In this document: piece after piece, positions 1-5,576 of the stretch
Numbering within the stretch: the stretch's first letter is position 1
Layout: the number at the start of each line of letters is the position of its first letter
Source of the DNA: Parvibaculum sp.
GTDB lineage: Bacteria; Pseudomonadota; Alphaproteobacteria; Parvibaculales; Parvibaculaceae
Assembly: GCA_020062605.1 (NCBI GenBank)
Contig: JAGUWA010000395.1
Coordinates: forward strand, 1 to 7,335
Length of the DNA: 7,335 bases
Reading direction: 5' to 3'
Position numbers and translations under genes: made by a program
Notes under the pieces: generated by a model
What the model saw: only the letters and a program-made list of their open reading frames with translations
What the model was told of the DNA's origin: nothing
The model's database searches: none

Positions 1-1
1 G

Positions 2-1249
2 GCGATCGCGACGGAGAGCGCGCACCAGATCAAGGAAATCGCCTCGACGATGCCCGAGACGAACTGGACGTTCCAGTACAGCCCGGAAGTCTTTTCGGGA
101 ACGGAACTCGACTTCGCAAAGGAAGTGGTCGACGCCGTGACCGACATCTGGGAAGCGGGCCCGAGCCGCAAGGCCGTCATCAACCTGCCGGCGACGGTCG
201 AAATGGCGACGCCGAACATCTATGCCGACCAGATCGAATGGATGCACCGCAATCTCGAACGGCGCGACGGCATCATTCTGTCCGTACACCCGCATAATGA
301 CCGGGGCACGGCCGTCGCTGCCGCCGAACTCGCGGTGATGGCGGGCGCCGATCGCGTCGAAGGCTGTCTGTTCGGCAATGGCGAGCGCACGGGCAATGTC
401 GATCTCGTCACGCTGGCGCTGAACCTCTACAGCCAGGGCATCGATCCGGGTCTCGATTTCTCGCAGATCAACGAGATCGCGCGCACGGCGGAATATTGCA
501 CGCAGCTGCCGATCCATCCGCGCCACCCTTATGTCGGCGACCTCGTGTTCACGGCTTTTTCGGGCTCGCATCAGGATGCGATCAAGAAAGGGCTCGCCGC
601 CTACAAGGAAGGCGACATCTGGCAGGTGCCCTATCTGCCGCTCGATCCGAAGGATCTGGGACGCAGCTACGAGTCGATCATTCGCGTGAACAGCCAGTCC
701 GGCAAGGGCGGCGTCTCCTATCTTCTCGAAACGGAGTACGACCTCCGCCTGCCGCGGAGATTGCAAGTCGAATTCAGCCAGGCCGTCCAGCGCGTGACGG
801 ACGATAGCGGCAAGGAAGTGCGCGCGGCCGATATCTGGGCGATTTTCGAGAAGGAATATATTTCCCGGAAGGAGCCCATCGAATACGTCTCGCACACGCT
901 GTTCGACGAGGGCGGCAAGCAGGGCGTGAAAATCCGTGTACGGCGCTTCGGCAAGGAAGAGCAGCTCGAAGGCTTCGGCAACGGCCCGATCGATGCGGCG
1001 ATGAGCGCGCTGAAACTCGGCGTCGAACTTCGTCATTACGAGGAGCATTCGATCGGCTCCGGCACGGACGCGAAGGCCGTCGCCTTCATGGAAGTGGCGG
1101 ACCCGGAGCATCCGGGCGACCTGTTCGGCGTTGGAATCGACCCGAACATCATCACCGCCTCGTTCAAGGCGATGATCTCCGGCGCGAACCGCGCGGCGGC
1201 CCGCCGGCCGCGCGAGGAGTGGGTCCGGCTTTGCGGCGGTGAGGGATAA
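2..1249 (+). CDS. leuA: 2-isopropylmalate synthase, C-terminal part (5' truncated by window edge)
   Basis: Condenses acetyl-CoA with 2-oxoisovalerate to give 2-isopropylmalate, the first committed step of leucine synthesis, in the cytosol. The frame is open from base 2, so the first internal ATG (position 50) is not the start. 415 residues are visible; long-form (Leu4-like) enzymes are about 550-570 residues, so roughly 150 N-terminal residues, including the first part of the catalytic barrel, lie outside the window. Seen directly: the NLPATVEMATPN strand, the metal-binding HPHNDRG motif (its histidines are encoded at 287-289 and 293-295), the GNGERTGN loop (about 371-396), and a C-terminal LeuA-dimer regulatory domain (from about 890) that normally binds leucine for feedback inhibition. 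No frameshift or missing motif is visible. It reads toward phaZ but is separated from it by 245 bases with regulatory signals, so they are probably separate transcripts. The long LeuA subtype is inferred from motif spacing and the YSPE...ELDFA region. Confidence 0.95.
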   Translation, partial: AIATESAHQIKEIASTMPETNWTFQYSPEVFSGTELDFAKEVVDAVTDIWEAGPSRKAVINLPATVEMATPNIYADQIEWMHRNLERRDGIILSVHPHNDRGTAVAAAELAVMAGADRVEGCLFGNGERTGNVDLVTLALNLYSQGIDPGLDFSQINEIARTAEYCTQLPIHPRHPYVGDLVFTAFSGSHQDAIKKGLAAYKEGDIWQVPYLPLDPKDLGRSYESIIRVNSQSGKGGVSYLLETEYDLRLPRRLQVEFSQAVQRVTDDSGKEVRAADIWAIFEKEYISRKEPIEYVSHTLFDEGGKQGVKIRVRRFGKEEQLEGFGNGPIDAAMSALKLGVELRHYEEHSIGSGTDAKAVAFMEVADPEHPGDLFGVGIDPNIITASFKAMISGANRAAARRPREEWVRLCGGEG

Positions 1250-1269
1250 GTCGCCCGTTTTCCGGCCAA

Positions 1270-1298
1270 CTGTCATCAAAATGTCACTGAAACGTCAC
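1270..1298 (+). promoter_or_regulatory. Pho-box-like triple repeat (candidate PhoB binding site)
   Basis: Three 7-bp units occur in phase every 11 bp: CTGTCAT (1270-1276), ATGTCAC (1281-1287) and ACGTCAC (1292-1298), separated by the 4-bp spacers CAAA and TGAA. The first 18 bases match the enterobacterial Pho-box consensus (two CTGTCAT-like units with an AT-rich 4-bp spacer) at 16 of 18 positions by my count. The 11-bp period is what PhoB needs to bind as tandem dimers on one DNA face. The next gene downstream is phaZ, about 197 bases away. No convincing -10 element is seen at the usual distance, and the third repeat overlaps the left arm of the 1293-1321 hairpin. PhoB binding is inferred. 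Confidence 0.55.
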
Positions 1299-1321
1299 GA
1301 AGGGGATTTCCCTTCGTGACG
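1293..1321 (+). terminator. Hairpin after leuA, candidate transcription terminator
   Basis: A perfect 12-bp inverted repeat: CGTCACGAAGGG (1293-1304), loop GATTT (1305-1309), CCCTTCGTGACG (1310-1321). It starts 44 bases past the leuA stop codon. The right arm is followed by G and only three T, so the U-tract is weak. It could be a leuA terminator, or a regulatory palindrome sharing bases with the Pho-box-like repeat. Confidence 0.5.
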
Positions 1322-1381
1322 GTTTCGGCGAGCTGGCGGCAGCCCATCATCATTCTCCGTAACCATTCTCCTAAAAATCTC

Positions 1382-1410
1382 TTGGAGAGGCGGCAGGCGA
1401 CGCCTACATT
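1382..1410 (+). promoter_or_regulatory. Candidate sigma-70 promoter of phaZ
   Basis: TTGGAG (1382-1387) and TACATT (1405-1410) are separated by 17 bases. The -10 matches the consensus at 4 of 6 positions and the -35 at 3 of 6. Predicted transcription would start near 1417, inside the 19-bp palindrome at 1412-1430, which is a typical layout for a repressed promoter. The direct repeat CATTCTCC lies just upstream (1351-1358 and 1364-1371). The assignment rests on the motif match and geometry only. Confidence 0.4.
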
Positions 1411-1411
1411 C

Positions 1412-1430
1412 CATGTTGCGCCGCAACATG
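1412..1430. promoter_or_regulatory. 19-bp perfect palindrome, candidate PhaR-type operator
   Basis: CATGTTGCGCCGCAACATG is a perfect inverted repeat with 9-bp arms around one central base (1421). Its core is TGC, three bases, GCA. This resembles the CTGC-N3-GCAG type of site described for PhaR, the PHB-responsive repressor of PHB granule genes in alphaproteobacteria, although the outer base is T/A rather than C/G. It sits 64 bases before the phaZ start and over the predicted transcription start, as expected for a repressor operator. The palindrome is seen directly; the identity of the regulator is inferred. Confidence 0.5.
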
Positions 1431-1484
1431 AAGGGCGCGGGGGAAGACCGGGTCCCGGCGATGGGCGAGACCCACGAGCTGAGT

Positions 1485-1497
1485 GAGGTAGAGCGTG
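1485..1497 (+). promoter_or_regulatory. Ribosome binding site setting the GTG start of phaZ
   Basis: GAGG at 1485-1488 lies six bases before GTG at 1495. No in-frame ATG precedes it, and the family N-terminus (MLYHLYELNHA) begins exactly here, so GTG is the start. The nearby ATG at 1461 is in another frame. Confidence 0.7.
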
Positions 1498-2733
1498 CTG
1501 TATCATCTCTATGAACTGAACCATGCCGCCGTGGCGCCTTTCCGGGCGGCCGCGGAAATGAGCCTCTGGGCGCTTCGCCATCCGCTCAACCCCTTTGCCG
1601 AAACGGTCGCGCACAAGACGCTGGCGGCCGCCTTCGACGTTTTCGAAACGACGACGCGGCGCTATGGCAAACCCGAATTCGGACTCCATGAGACGGAAGT
1701 GAACGGCAAGCCGGTTCCGGTCACCGAAAAAATCGTCTGGGAACGTCCTTTCTGCCGGATCATCCATTTCGAGCGCGAGCCTTCGGCGATGAAGGACGTG
1801 GCGCCGCAGCAGAAGCTTCTCATCGTCGCGCCGCTTTCGGGACATTACGCGACGCTGCTGCGCGGCACGGTGGAAGCCATGCTGCCCTATAACGAGGTCT
1901 ACATCACCGACTGGGAAGACGCGCGCAAGGTGCCGCTCACGGAAGGCGGTTTCGACCTCGACGACTACATCGATTACGTGATCGACATGTGCCACGAGCT
2001 TGGGCCGGACGTGCATCTCCTCGCCGTCTGCCAGCCTTCGGTGCCGGTGTTCGCGGCGGTCGCCGCGATGCACGACAATGACGATCCTTACGTGCCGCTC
2101 AGCATGACGCTGATGGGCGGGCCGATCGACACGCGCGAGAACCCGACCGAAGTGAACCGGCTGGCGACGGAACGCGGCACCGAATGGTACGAGCGCAACG
2201 TGATCACGGTGGTGCCCTGGCCGCATGCAGGCTTCATGCGCCGCGTCTATCCGGGCTTCGTGCAGCTTTCGGGCTTCATGGCGATGAACCTCGACCGGCA
2301 CATGGACGCACACTGGAACTATTTCGACCACATGGTCGCCGGCGACGGCGACAGCGCGGAGAAGCATCGCGAGTTCTACGACGAGTATCTCTCGGTCATG
2401 GACATGACGGCGGAGTTCTACCTGCAGACGGTGGACGAGGTCTTCGTGAAACACTCGCTGCCCAAGGGCGAGTTCACCCATCGCGGCAAGCCCCTGCGTC
2501 CGGAAGCGATCACCAGGACCGCGCTGATGACGGTCGAGGGCGAGAAGGACGATATTTCCGGCGTCGGCCAGACGAAGGCCGCGCACAAGCTCTGCACGAA
2601 GCTGCCCGATGCGATGAAGAGCCATTGGGAGCAGCCGGGCGTCGGCCATTACGGCGTCTTCAACGGGACGCGATGGAAGAGCGAAATCGCGCCGCGGGTG
2701 CGGGAGTTCATGGGGCGGCACGCGAAGCGGTAG
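1495..2733 (+). CDS. phaZ: Intracellular polyhydroxybutyrate/polyhydroxyalkanoate depolymerase
   Basis: Hydrolyses the amorphous PHB of intracellular granules, releasing hydroxybutyrate as carbon and energy. 412 residues, which is full length for the intracellular PhaZ1-type family. It is an alpha/beta hydrolase with a C-terminal PHB depolymerase domain over roughly the second half. The nucleophile elbow is AVCQPSVP with Cys179 in place of the lipase serine, the mark of this family. Asp352 (in VEGEKDDI) and His385 (in GVGHYG) complete the triad; their spacing follows the Cys-Asp-His triad known for Ralstonia PhaZ1. There is no signal peptide, which fits a cytosolic granule enzyme and rules out the extracellular PHB depolymerases. 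The start is GTG with GAGG six bases upstream. It is apparently monocistronic, with its own control region (1250-1494) and a nested palindrome after the stop. PHA synthase and phasin genes are not in the window. The exact polymer chain-length preference is not readable from the sequence. Confidence 0.93.
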   Translation: MLYHLYELNHAAVAPFRAAAEMSLWALRHPLNPFAETVAHKTLAAAFDVFETTTRRYGKPEFGLHETEVNGKPVPVTEKIVWERPFCRIIHFEREPSAMKDVAPQQKLLIVAPLSGHYATLLRGTVEAMLPYNEVYITDWEDARKVPLTEGGFDLDDYIDYVIDMCHELGPDVHLLAVCQPSVPVFAAVAAMHDNDDPYVPLSMTLMGGPIDTRENPTEVNRLATERGTEWYERNVITVVPWPHAGFMRRVYPGFVQLSGFMAMNLDRHMDAHWNYFDHMVAGDGDSAEKHREFYDEYLSVMDMTAEFYLQTVDEVFVKHSLPKGEFTHRGKPLRPEAITRTALMTVEGEKDDISGVGQTKAAHKLCTKLPDAMKSHWEQPGVGHYGVFNGTRWKSEIAPRVREFMGRHAKR

Positions 2734-2754
2734 ACCCGCCGGACGGGAACGCCC

Positions 2755-2813
2755 TTACCCCTCCCCTGAAAATCCGGAACGGATTTTCAGACCCTCCCAC
2801 AGGGGGAGGGTAA
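2755..2813. repeat. REP-like nested palindromic element between convergent genes
   Basis: Inner perfect hairpin: CTGAAAATCCG (2766-2776), loop GAA, CGGATTTTCAG (2780-2790). Around it, TTACCCCTCCC (2755-2765) pairs with GGGAGGGTAA (2804-2813) if one C is bulged. The right arm can instead pair with ACCCTCCC (2791-2798) over the loop ACAGG, so two folds compete. This architecture (C-rich/G-rich outer arms around a second hairpin) is familiar from dispersed intergenic repeats of alphaproteobacteria. It lies between the phaZ stop and the VOC gene stop, so it may also end transcription from both sides. Only one copy is in this window, so its repeat status is inferred from resemblance. Confidence 0.7.
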
Positions 2814-2857
2814 TCCAGACGGATGAGCCCGATCTGAAGACACCTCCGGTCCGTGCG

Positions 2858-3295
2858 TCACTTCGCGAAGATTTGCGTCTCGTTCCGGAAGGCCTTGAAT
2901 TCGAGCGCGTTGCCGGAGGGGTCGCGGAAGAACATGGTCGCCTGTTCGCCGGGTTTTCCCTTGAAGCGGATATGCGGCTCGATGACGAAACGGATTCCCG
3001 CCGCCTTCAGACGCGCGGCCAGTTCATGCCACGCCTCCCAGCCGAGGATCAGGCCGAAATGGGGAACGGGAACCTCGTCGCCATCGACGGGATTGGCGAT
3101 TTCCGCCACCGGGGCATCGGCGCCCTCGCGCCGGGGCGCGAGATGGGCGACGATCTGGTGGCCATGGAAATCGAAATCGACCCAATGCGCGTCGGAACGG
3201 CCTTCGGCGCAACCGAGAAGGCGGCCGTAAAAATCTCTCGCTGCGGAGAGATCATCGACCGCGAAAGCGAAATGAAATCGTGGCATCCTTGACAT
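2858..3295 (-). CDS. VOC (glyoxalase/extradiol dioxygenase fold) family protein
   Basis: 145 residues, a single VOC protein made of two beta-alpha-beta-beta-beta modules. The first starts HFAFAVDDLSAARDFYG (about residues 8-24) and the second follows PHFGLIL (about 79-85). It ends with the classic DPSGNALEFKAF (125-136). His8, His79 and Glu132 sit where VOC metal ligands usually lie, so a divalent-metal site is likely; Gln47 or His51 may complete it. The overall sequence resembles the group annotated as predicted dioxygenase of the extradiol dioxygenase family (COG3565). The substrate is unknown and neighbours give no clue. The start at 3295 is supported by AGGG seven bases upstream; Met4 is a less likely alternative. 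It converges with phaZ and diverges from the metallopeptidase gene. Glyoxalase or fosfomycin/bleomycin resistance functions cannot be excluded but have no specific support. Confidence 0.85.
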   Translation of the reverse strand: MSRMPRFHFAFAVDDLSAARDFYGRLLGCAEGRSDAHWVDFDFHGHQIVAHLAPRREGADAPVAEIANPVDGDEVPVPHFGLILGWEAWHELAARLKAAGIRFVIEPHIRFKGKPGEQATMFFRDPSGNALEFKAFRNETQIFAK

Positions 3296-3359
3296 GATTC
3301 GACCCTATCTCTTTTGCCTTCGGACAGGAATGACCAGACCGTCGTCATCCCCCATCGGG

Positions 3360-3371
3360 TTCCGGCCGGAA
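3360..3371. promoter_or_regulatory. 12-bp palindrome in the divergent intergenic region
   Basis: TTCCGGCCGGAA is a perfect palindrome in the 114-base gap between the VOC gene (-) and the metallopeptidase gene (+). It could be an operator for either gene, but in GC-rich DNA it could be chance. No clear -10/-35 pair was found for either direction. Confidence 0.2.
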
Positions 3372-3409
3372 GCGGCGGACGCCGGAGGGGCATTGGGCTC
3401 GACCGCATC

Positions 3410-4219
3410 ATGAACAAACACGTGAAACCCGCCTCGCTTCATCTCGACTACATGCAGATCGAAGGGCGGACGGTGCCCGTTACCGTGAAGCACAACCCCC
3501 GCGCCAAGCGCATGATCGTCCGCGTCGACCTGGCGGCGGGGTCCGTGCTCGTCACGACGCCGTCGCGCCGGAACCTCGGCAAGGCGCTCCTTTTCGCGCG
3601 CGAGCAACGCGAATGGATCGCGGAGCGGCTGCACCAGGTGCCCGTGCCCGTTCCCTTCAAGAATGGTGCGCGCATTCCCTATCGCGGCAAGGAACATGTG
3701 GTGCGCTATGCGGGCGTGCGGCGCGAGGACGCGATGATGAAGGGGCCGGTCTGGCGCGTGCGGGGCGCGGAGACGGGCGGGCTTCCGGAGATCCGCGTGA
3801 CGGGACATCCCGACTTCGTGCAGCGGCGGGTGACGGACTGGCTGAAGGGAAAGGCGCGCGACGAACTGAACGACCGGGCGCTCTTCTATGCCGAACTCTT
3901 CGGCGTGCGTCCGTCGCGCATCACGGTGCGCGACACGACCACGCGCTGGGGATCGTGCTCGCCGACGCGGGCGCTGTCCTTCTCCTGGCGGCTCATTCTC
4001 GCACCCTCCTATGTGCTCGACTATGTGGCGGCGCATGAAGTGGCGCATATCAGGCACATGAATCACGGACCGCGCTTCTGGGGCCTGGTCGAGGAAGCCA
4101 TACCGAACTACGAACCCGCCAAGCGCTGGCTCGAAATCAACGGGCCGGGCCTGCACCGCTTCGGCGCGGACCCTGTCGGACTTTTCGCGGGCGGCCGCGG
4201 AAACTCTTCGGGCGGATGA
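3410..4219 (+). CDS. YgjP-type (DUF45, M48-like) zinc metallopeptidase
   Basis: 269 residues. The C-terminal half carries the zincin motif HEVAHIRHMNHG (209-220): His209, Glu210 and His213 with the distal ligand His219, giving the HExxHx5H pattern of the YgjP family. The preceding signature TRWGSCSP (178-185) is also diagnostic. The N-terminal part (GRTVPVTVKHNPRAKRMIVRVD, from about residue 19) matches the beta-rich DUF45 N-domain. There is no signal peptide or membrane segment, so it is probably a cytosolic peptidase; physiological substrates of the family are unclear. I chose the ATG at 3410: the frame stays open to a TTG at 3314, but those codons look non-coding. GGAGGGG (3384-3390) is too far (19 bases) to support 3410 strongly, and ATG 3452 remains possible. 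The stop overlaps the next gene's start as ATGA (4216-4219), implying coupled translation. Confidence 0.88.
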   Translation: MNKHVKPASLHLDYMQIEGRTVPVTVKHNPRAKRMIVRVDLAAGSVLVTTPSRRNLGKALLFAREQREWIAERLHQVPVPVPFKNGARIPYRGKEHVVRYAGVRREDAMMKGPVWRVRGAETGGLPEIRVTGHPDFVQRRVTDWLKGKARDELNDRALFYAELFGVRPSRITVRDTTTRWGSCSPTRALSFSWRLILAPSYVLDYVAAHEVAHIRHMNHGPRFWGLVEEAIPNYEPAKRWLEINGPGLHRFGADPVGLFAGGRGNSSGG

Positions 4220-5400
4220 AGCTCACGCCCGGCACGGCGGCTTTCACCGTGTTCCTGGCGTCGCTGACGGCGGTCGGTCCCTTGTCGACGGACATGTATC
4301 TGCCGTCGCTGCCCGACATCGCGCGCGATTTCAGCGCCGATGCAGGCACGGTGCAGATCACGCTGAGCGCCCATCTCATCGCCTTTGCCGGATCGCAGCT
4401 CTTCTACGGACCGCTGGCCGACCGCTATGGGCGCAGGCCCGTGCTGATCGGCGGCTTCCTGCTTTATATGGCGGGATGCTTCGCCTCGCTTTTCGTGGCG
4501 ACCATCGACCAGCTCATTCTCGCGCGCATCCTGCAGGCGGTGGGCGGCGGCGCTTCCGTGGTTCTGGCGCGCGCCATCGTGCGCGATCTCTATGCCGGTG
4601 CCGAGGCCGGCCAGATGCTTGCCAGGATGGCGGCGATCATGGGGCTCGTGCCCGCGCTCGCGCCGATGCTTGGCGGCGTGGTGCAGGATGTCTATGGCTG
4701 GAAGGCGAACTTCATCGCGATGGGTGGTTTCGGCGCGGTGCTCGCGCTGATGACGGCGATGAACCTCGACGAGACGCTGCCGGCCGCGCGGCGGCAAAGC
4801 GCGGCGCCGCTCGCCATTCTGCGTTCCTATCGCAGGCTGATCGCGGACAGGCGCTTCCTCACATATCTCGCCATCGCGAGCGCCGCCTTTTGCGGGCTCT
4901 TTGCCTTCGTCTCCGGTTCATCCTTCGTGCTGCAGGGGCTTTACGGGCTTTCGCCGATCGCCTACGGGCTTTGCTTCGGCGCGATGGCGGGCGGCTATGT
5001 CGCGGGATCGCTCGCGGGCGGACGGCTCGTGCGCCGCATGGGCATCGATGCGACGCTGCGCTTCGGCGGTTTCTGCGCGGCGCTGGGCGGACTTCTCATG
5101 CTGACGGGGCTTCTCACCACGCCCTCGGCGCTCGGCATCGTGGCGCCGATCGTGATCTACGGTTTCGCGATGGGCGCGACCATGCCGCAGGCGATGGCGG
5201 GCGCGCTGACGCCGTTTCCCGATATCGCGGGCACGGCTTCGTCGCTGCTGGGCTTCCTGCAATCGGTCGCGGGAGCGCTTGGCGGGCTCTATGTGGGGCA
5301 TGGCGTCGACGCGAGCGCGATGCCGATGGTCGGCACCATCGCGGCGATGGGGGTGACGACTTTCGCGATCGCGATGAGCGGGCGGCGGCCCTTAGCTTAA
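4216..5400 (+). CDS. Bcr/CflA-family MFS multidrug efflux transporter
   Basis: 394 residues, an inner-membrane proton-driven drug exporter with about 12 predicted helices and a short cytosolic N-terminus. Diagnostic motifs: STDMYLPSLP (24-33), the Bcr/CflA signature after helix 1; MFS motif A GPLADRYGRRPV (65-76); motif B RILQAVGGGA (104-113); and the antiporter motif C GLVPALAPMLGG (143-154). The length is normal for the family. The substrate (bicyclomycin, sulfonamide, chloramphenicol or other) cannot be told. It is translationally coupled to the upstream metallopeptidase gene by an ATGA overlap and is the last gene of that operon. The final codons include a TTA leucine just before the stop, unlike the GC-rich codon use of the rest of the gene, and the AT-rich tract begins immediately, so the extreme C-terminus may derive from the insertion that follows. 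Confidence 0.92.
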   Translation: MKLTPGTAAFTVFLASLTAVGPLSTDMYLPSLPDIARDFSADAGTVQITLSAHLIAFAGSQLFYGPLADRYGRRPVLIGGFLLYMAGCFASLFVATIDQLILARILQAVGGGASVVLARAIVRDLYAGAEAGQMLARMAAIMGLVPALAPMLGGVVQDVYGWKANFIAMGGFGAVLALMTAMNLDETLPAARRQSAAPLAILRSYRRLIADRRFLTYLAIASAAFCGLFAFVSGSSFVLQGLYGLSPIAYGLCFGAMAGGYVAGSLAGGRLVRRMGIDATLRFGGFCAALGGLLMLTGLLTTPSALGIVAPIVIYGFAMGATMPQAMAGALTPFPDIAGTASSLLGFLQSVAGALGGLYVGHGVDASAMPMVGTIAAMGVTTFAIAMSGRRPLA

Positions 5401-5404
5401 CACT

Positions 5405-5417
5405 TTAATTATATTAA
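5405..5417. repeat. AT-rich inverted repeat just after the exporter gene
   Basis: TTAAT (5405-5409), spacer TAT, ATTAA (5413-5417). It lies in the AT-rich tract and could be an insertion scar, a protein-binding site or part of a promoter. It has no GC stem, so it is not an intrinsic terminator. Confidence 0.25.
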
Positions 5418-5438
5418 TAGATTCCAATCAGTTATAGA

Positions 5439-5455
5439 ACGTGGTTGTTCCACGT
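5439..5455. repeat. Short hairpin upstream of the HTH-peptidase gene
   Basis: ACGTGG (5439-5444), loop TTGTT (5445-5449), CCACGT (5450-5455). No T-run follows, so a terminator role is doubtful; an operator role is possible. It lies at the edge of the AT-rich tract, 38 bases after the exporter stop. Confidence 0.3.
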
Positions 5456-5481
5456 CCACGGAGACGGTCTGGAAGGGCAGC

Positions 5482-5511
5482 TTGCCGGACGAAATTCGGT
5501 ACTTAATTCGG
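5482..5511 (+). promoter_or_regulatory. Candidate promoter with repeated AATTCGG (possible autoregulatory operator)
   Basis: TTGCCG (5482-5487) and TAATTC (5504-5509) are 16 bases apart, a weak -35/-10 pair. AATTCGG occurs twice, at 5493-5499 and 5505-5511, with a 12-bp period, and the second copy overlaps the putative -10. Toxin-antitoxin operons are commonly repressed by their HTH protein at such repeats. The repeats are seen directly; the promoter and operator roles are inferred. Confidence 0.3.
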
Positions 5512-5576
5512 ATGCCGCCAAGCCGTACAGTGCCCGATACAGGGACAATGGCCCGCAGCAGGAAACAAGAACGACG

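Noticed and set aside
1276..2721. Long minus-strand open frame (481 codons) opposite phaZ
   Set aside because: Rich in Arg/His/Val with no recognisable domain; it is the antisense shadow of a GC-rich gene whose plus frame has a complete family match.
2853..3292. Plus-strand open frames across the VOC gene
   Set aside because: The minus frame has the full VOC pattern including DPSGNALEF; the plus frames have no motif.
3305..4156. Minus-strand open frame opposite the YgjP-type peptidase
   Set aside because: Arg/His-rich shadow; the plus frame has HExxHx5H and TRWGSCS.
4476..5408. 310-codon plus frame inside the exporter gene
   Set aside because: Arg/Ala-rich out-of-frame translation; the MFS frame has motifs A, B and C and hydrophobic helices.
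5445..5576. 44-codon upstream extension of the HTH-peptidase frame
   Set aside because: Starts at a TTG without a ribosome binding site inside a hairpin, and contains the candidate promoter; ATG 5577 fits the family N-terminus better.
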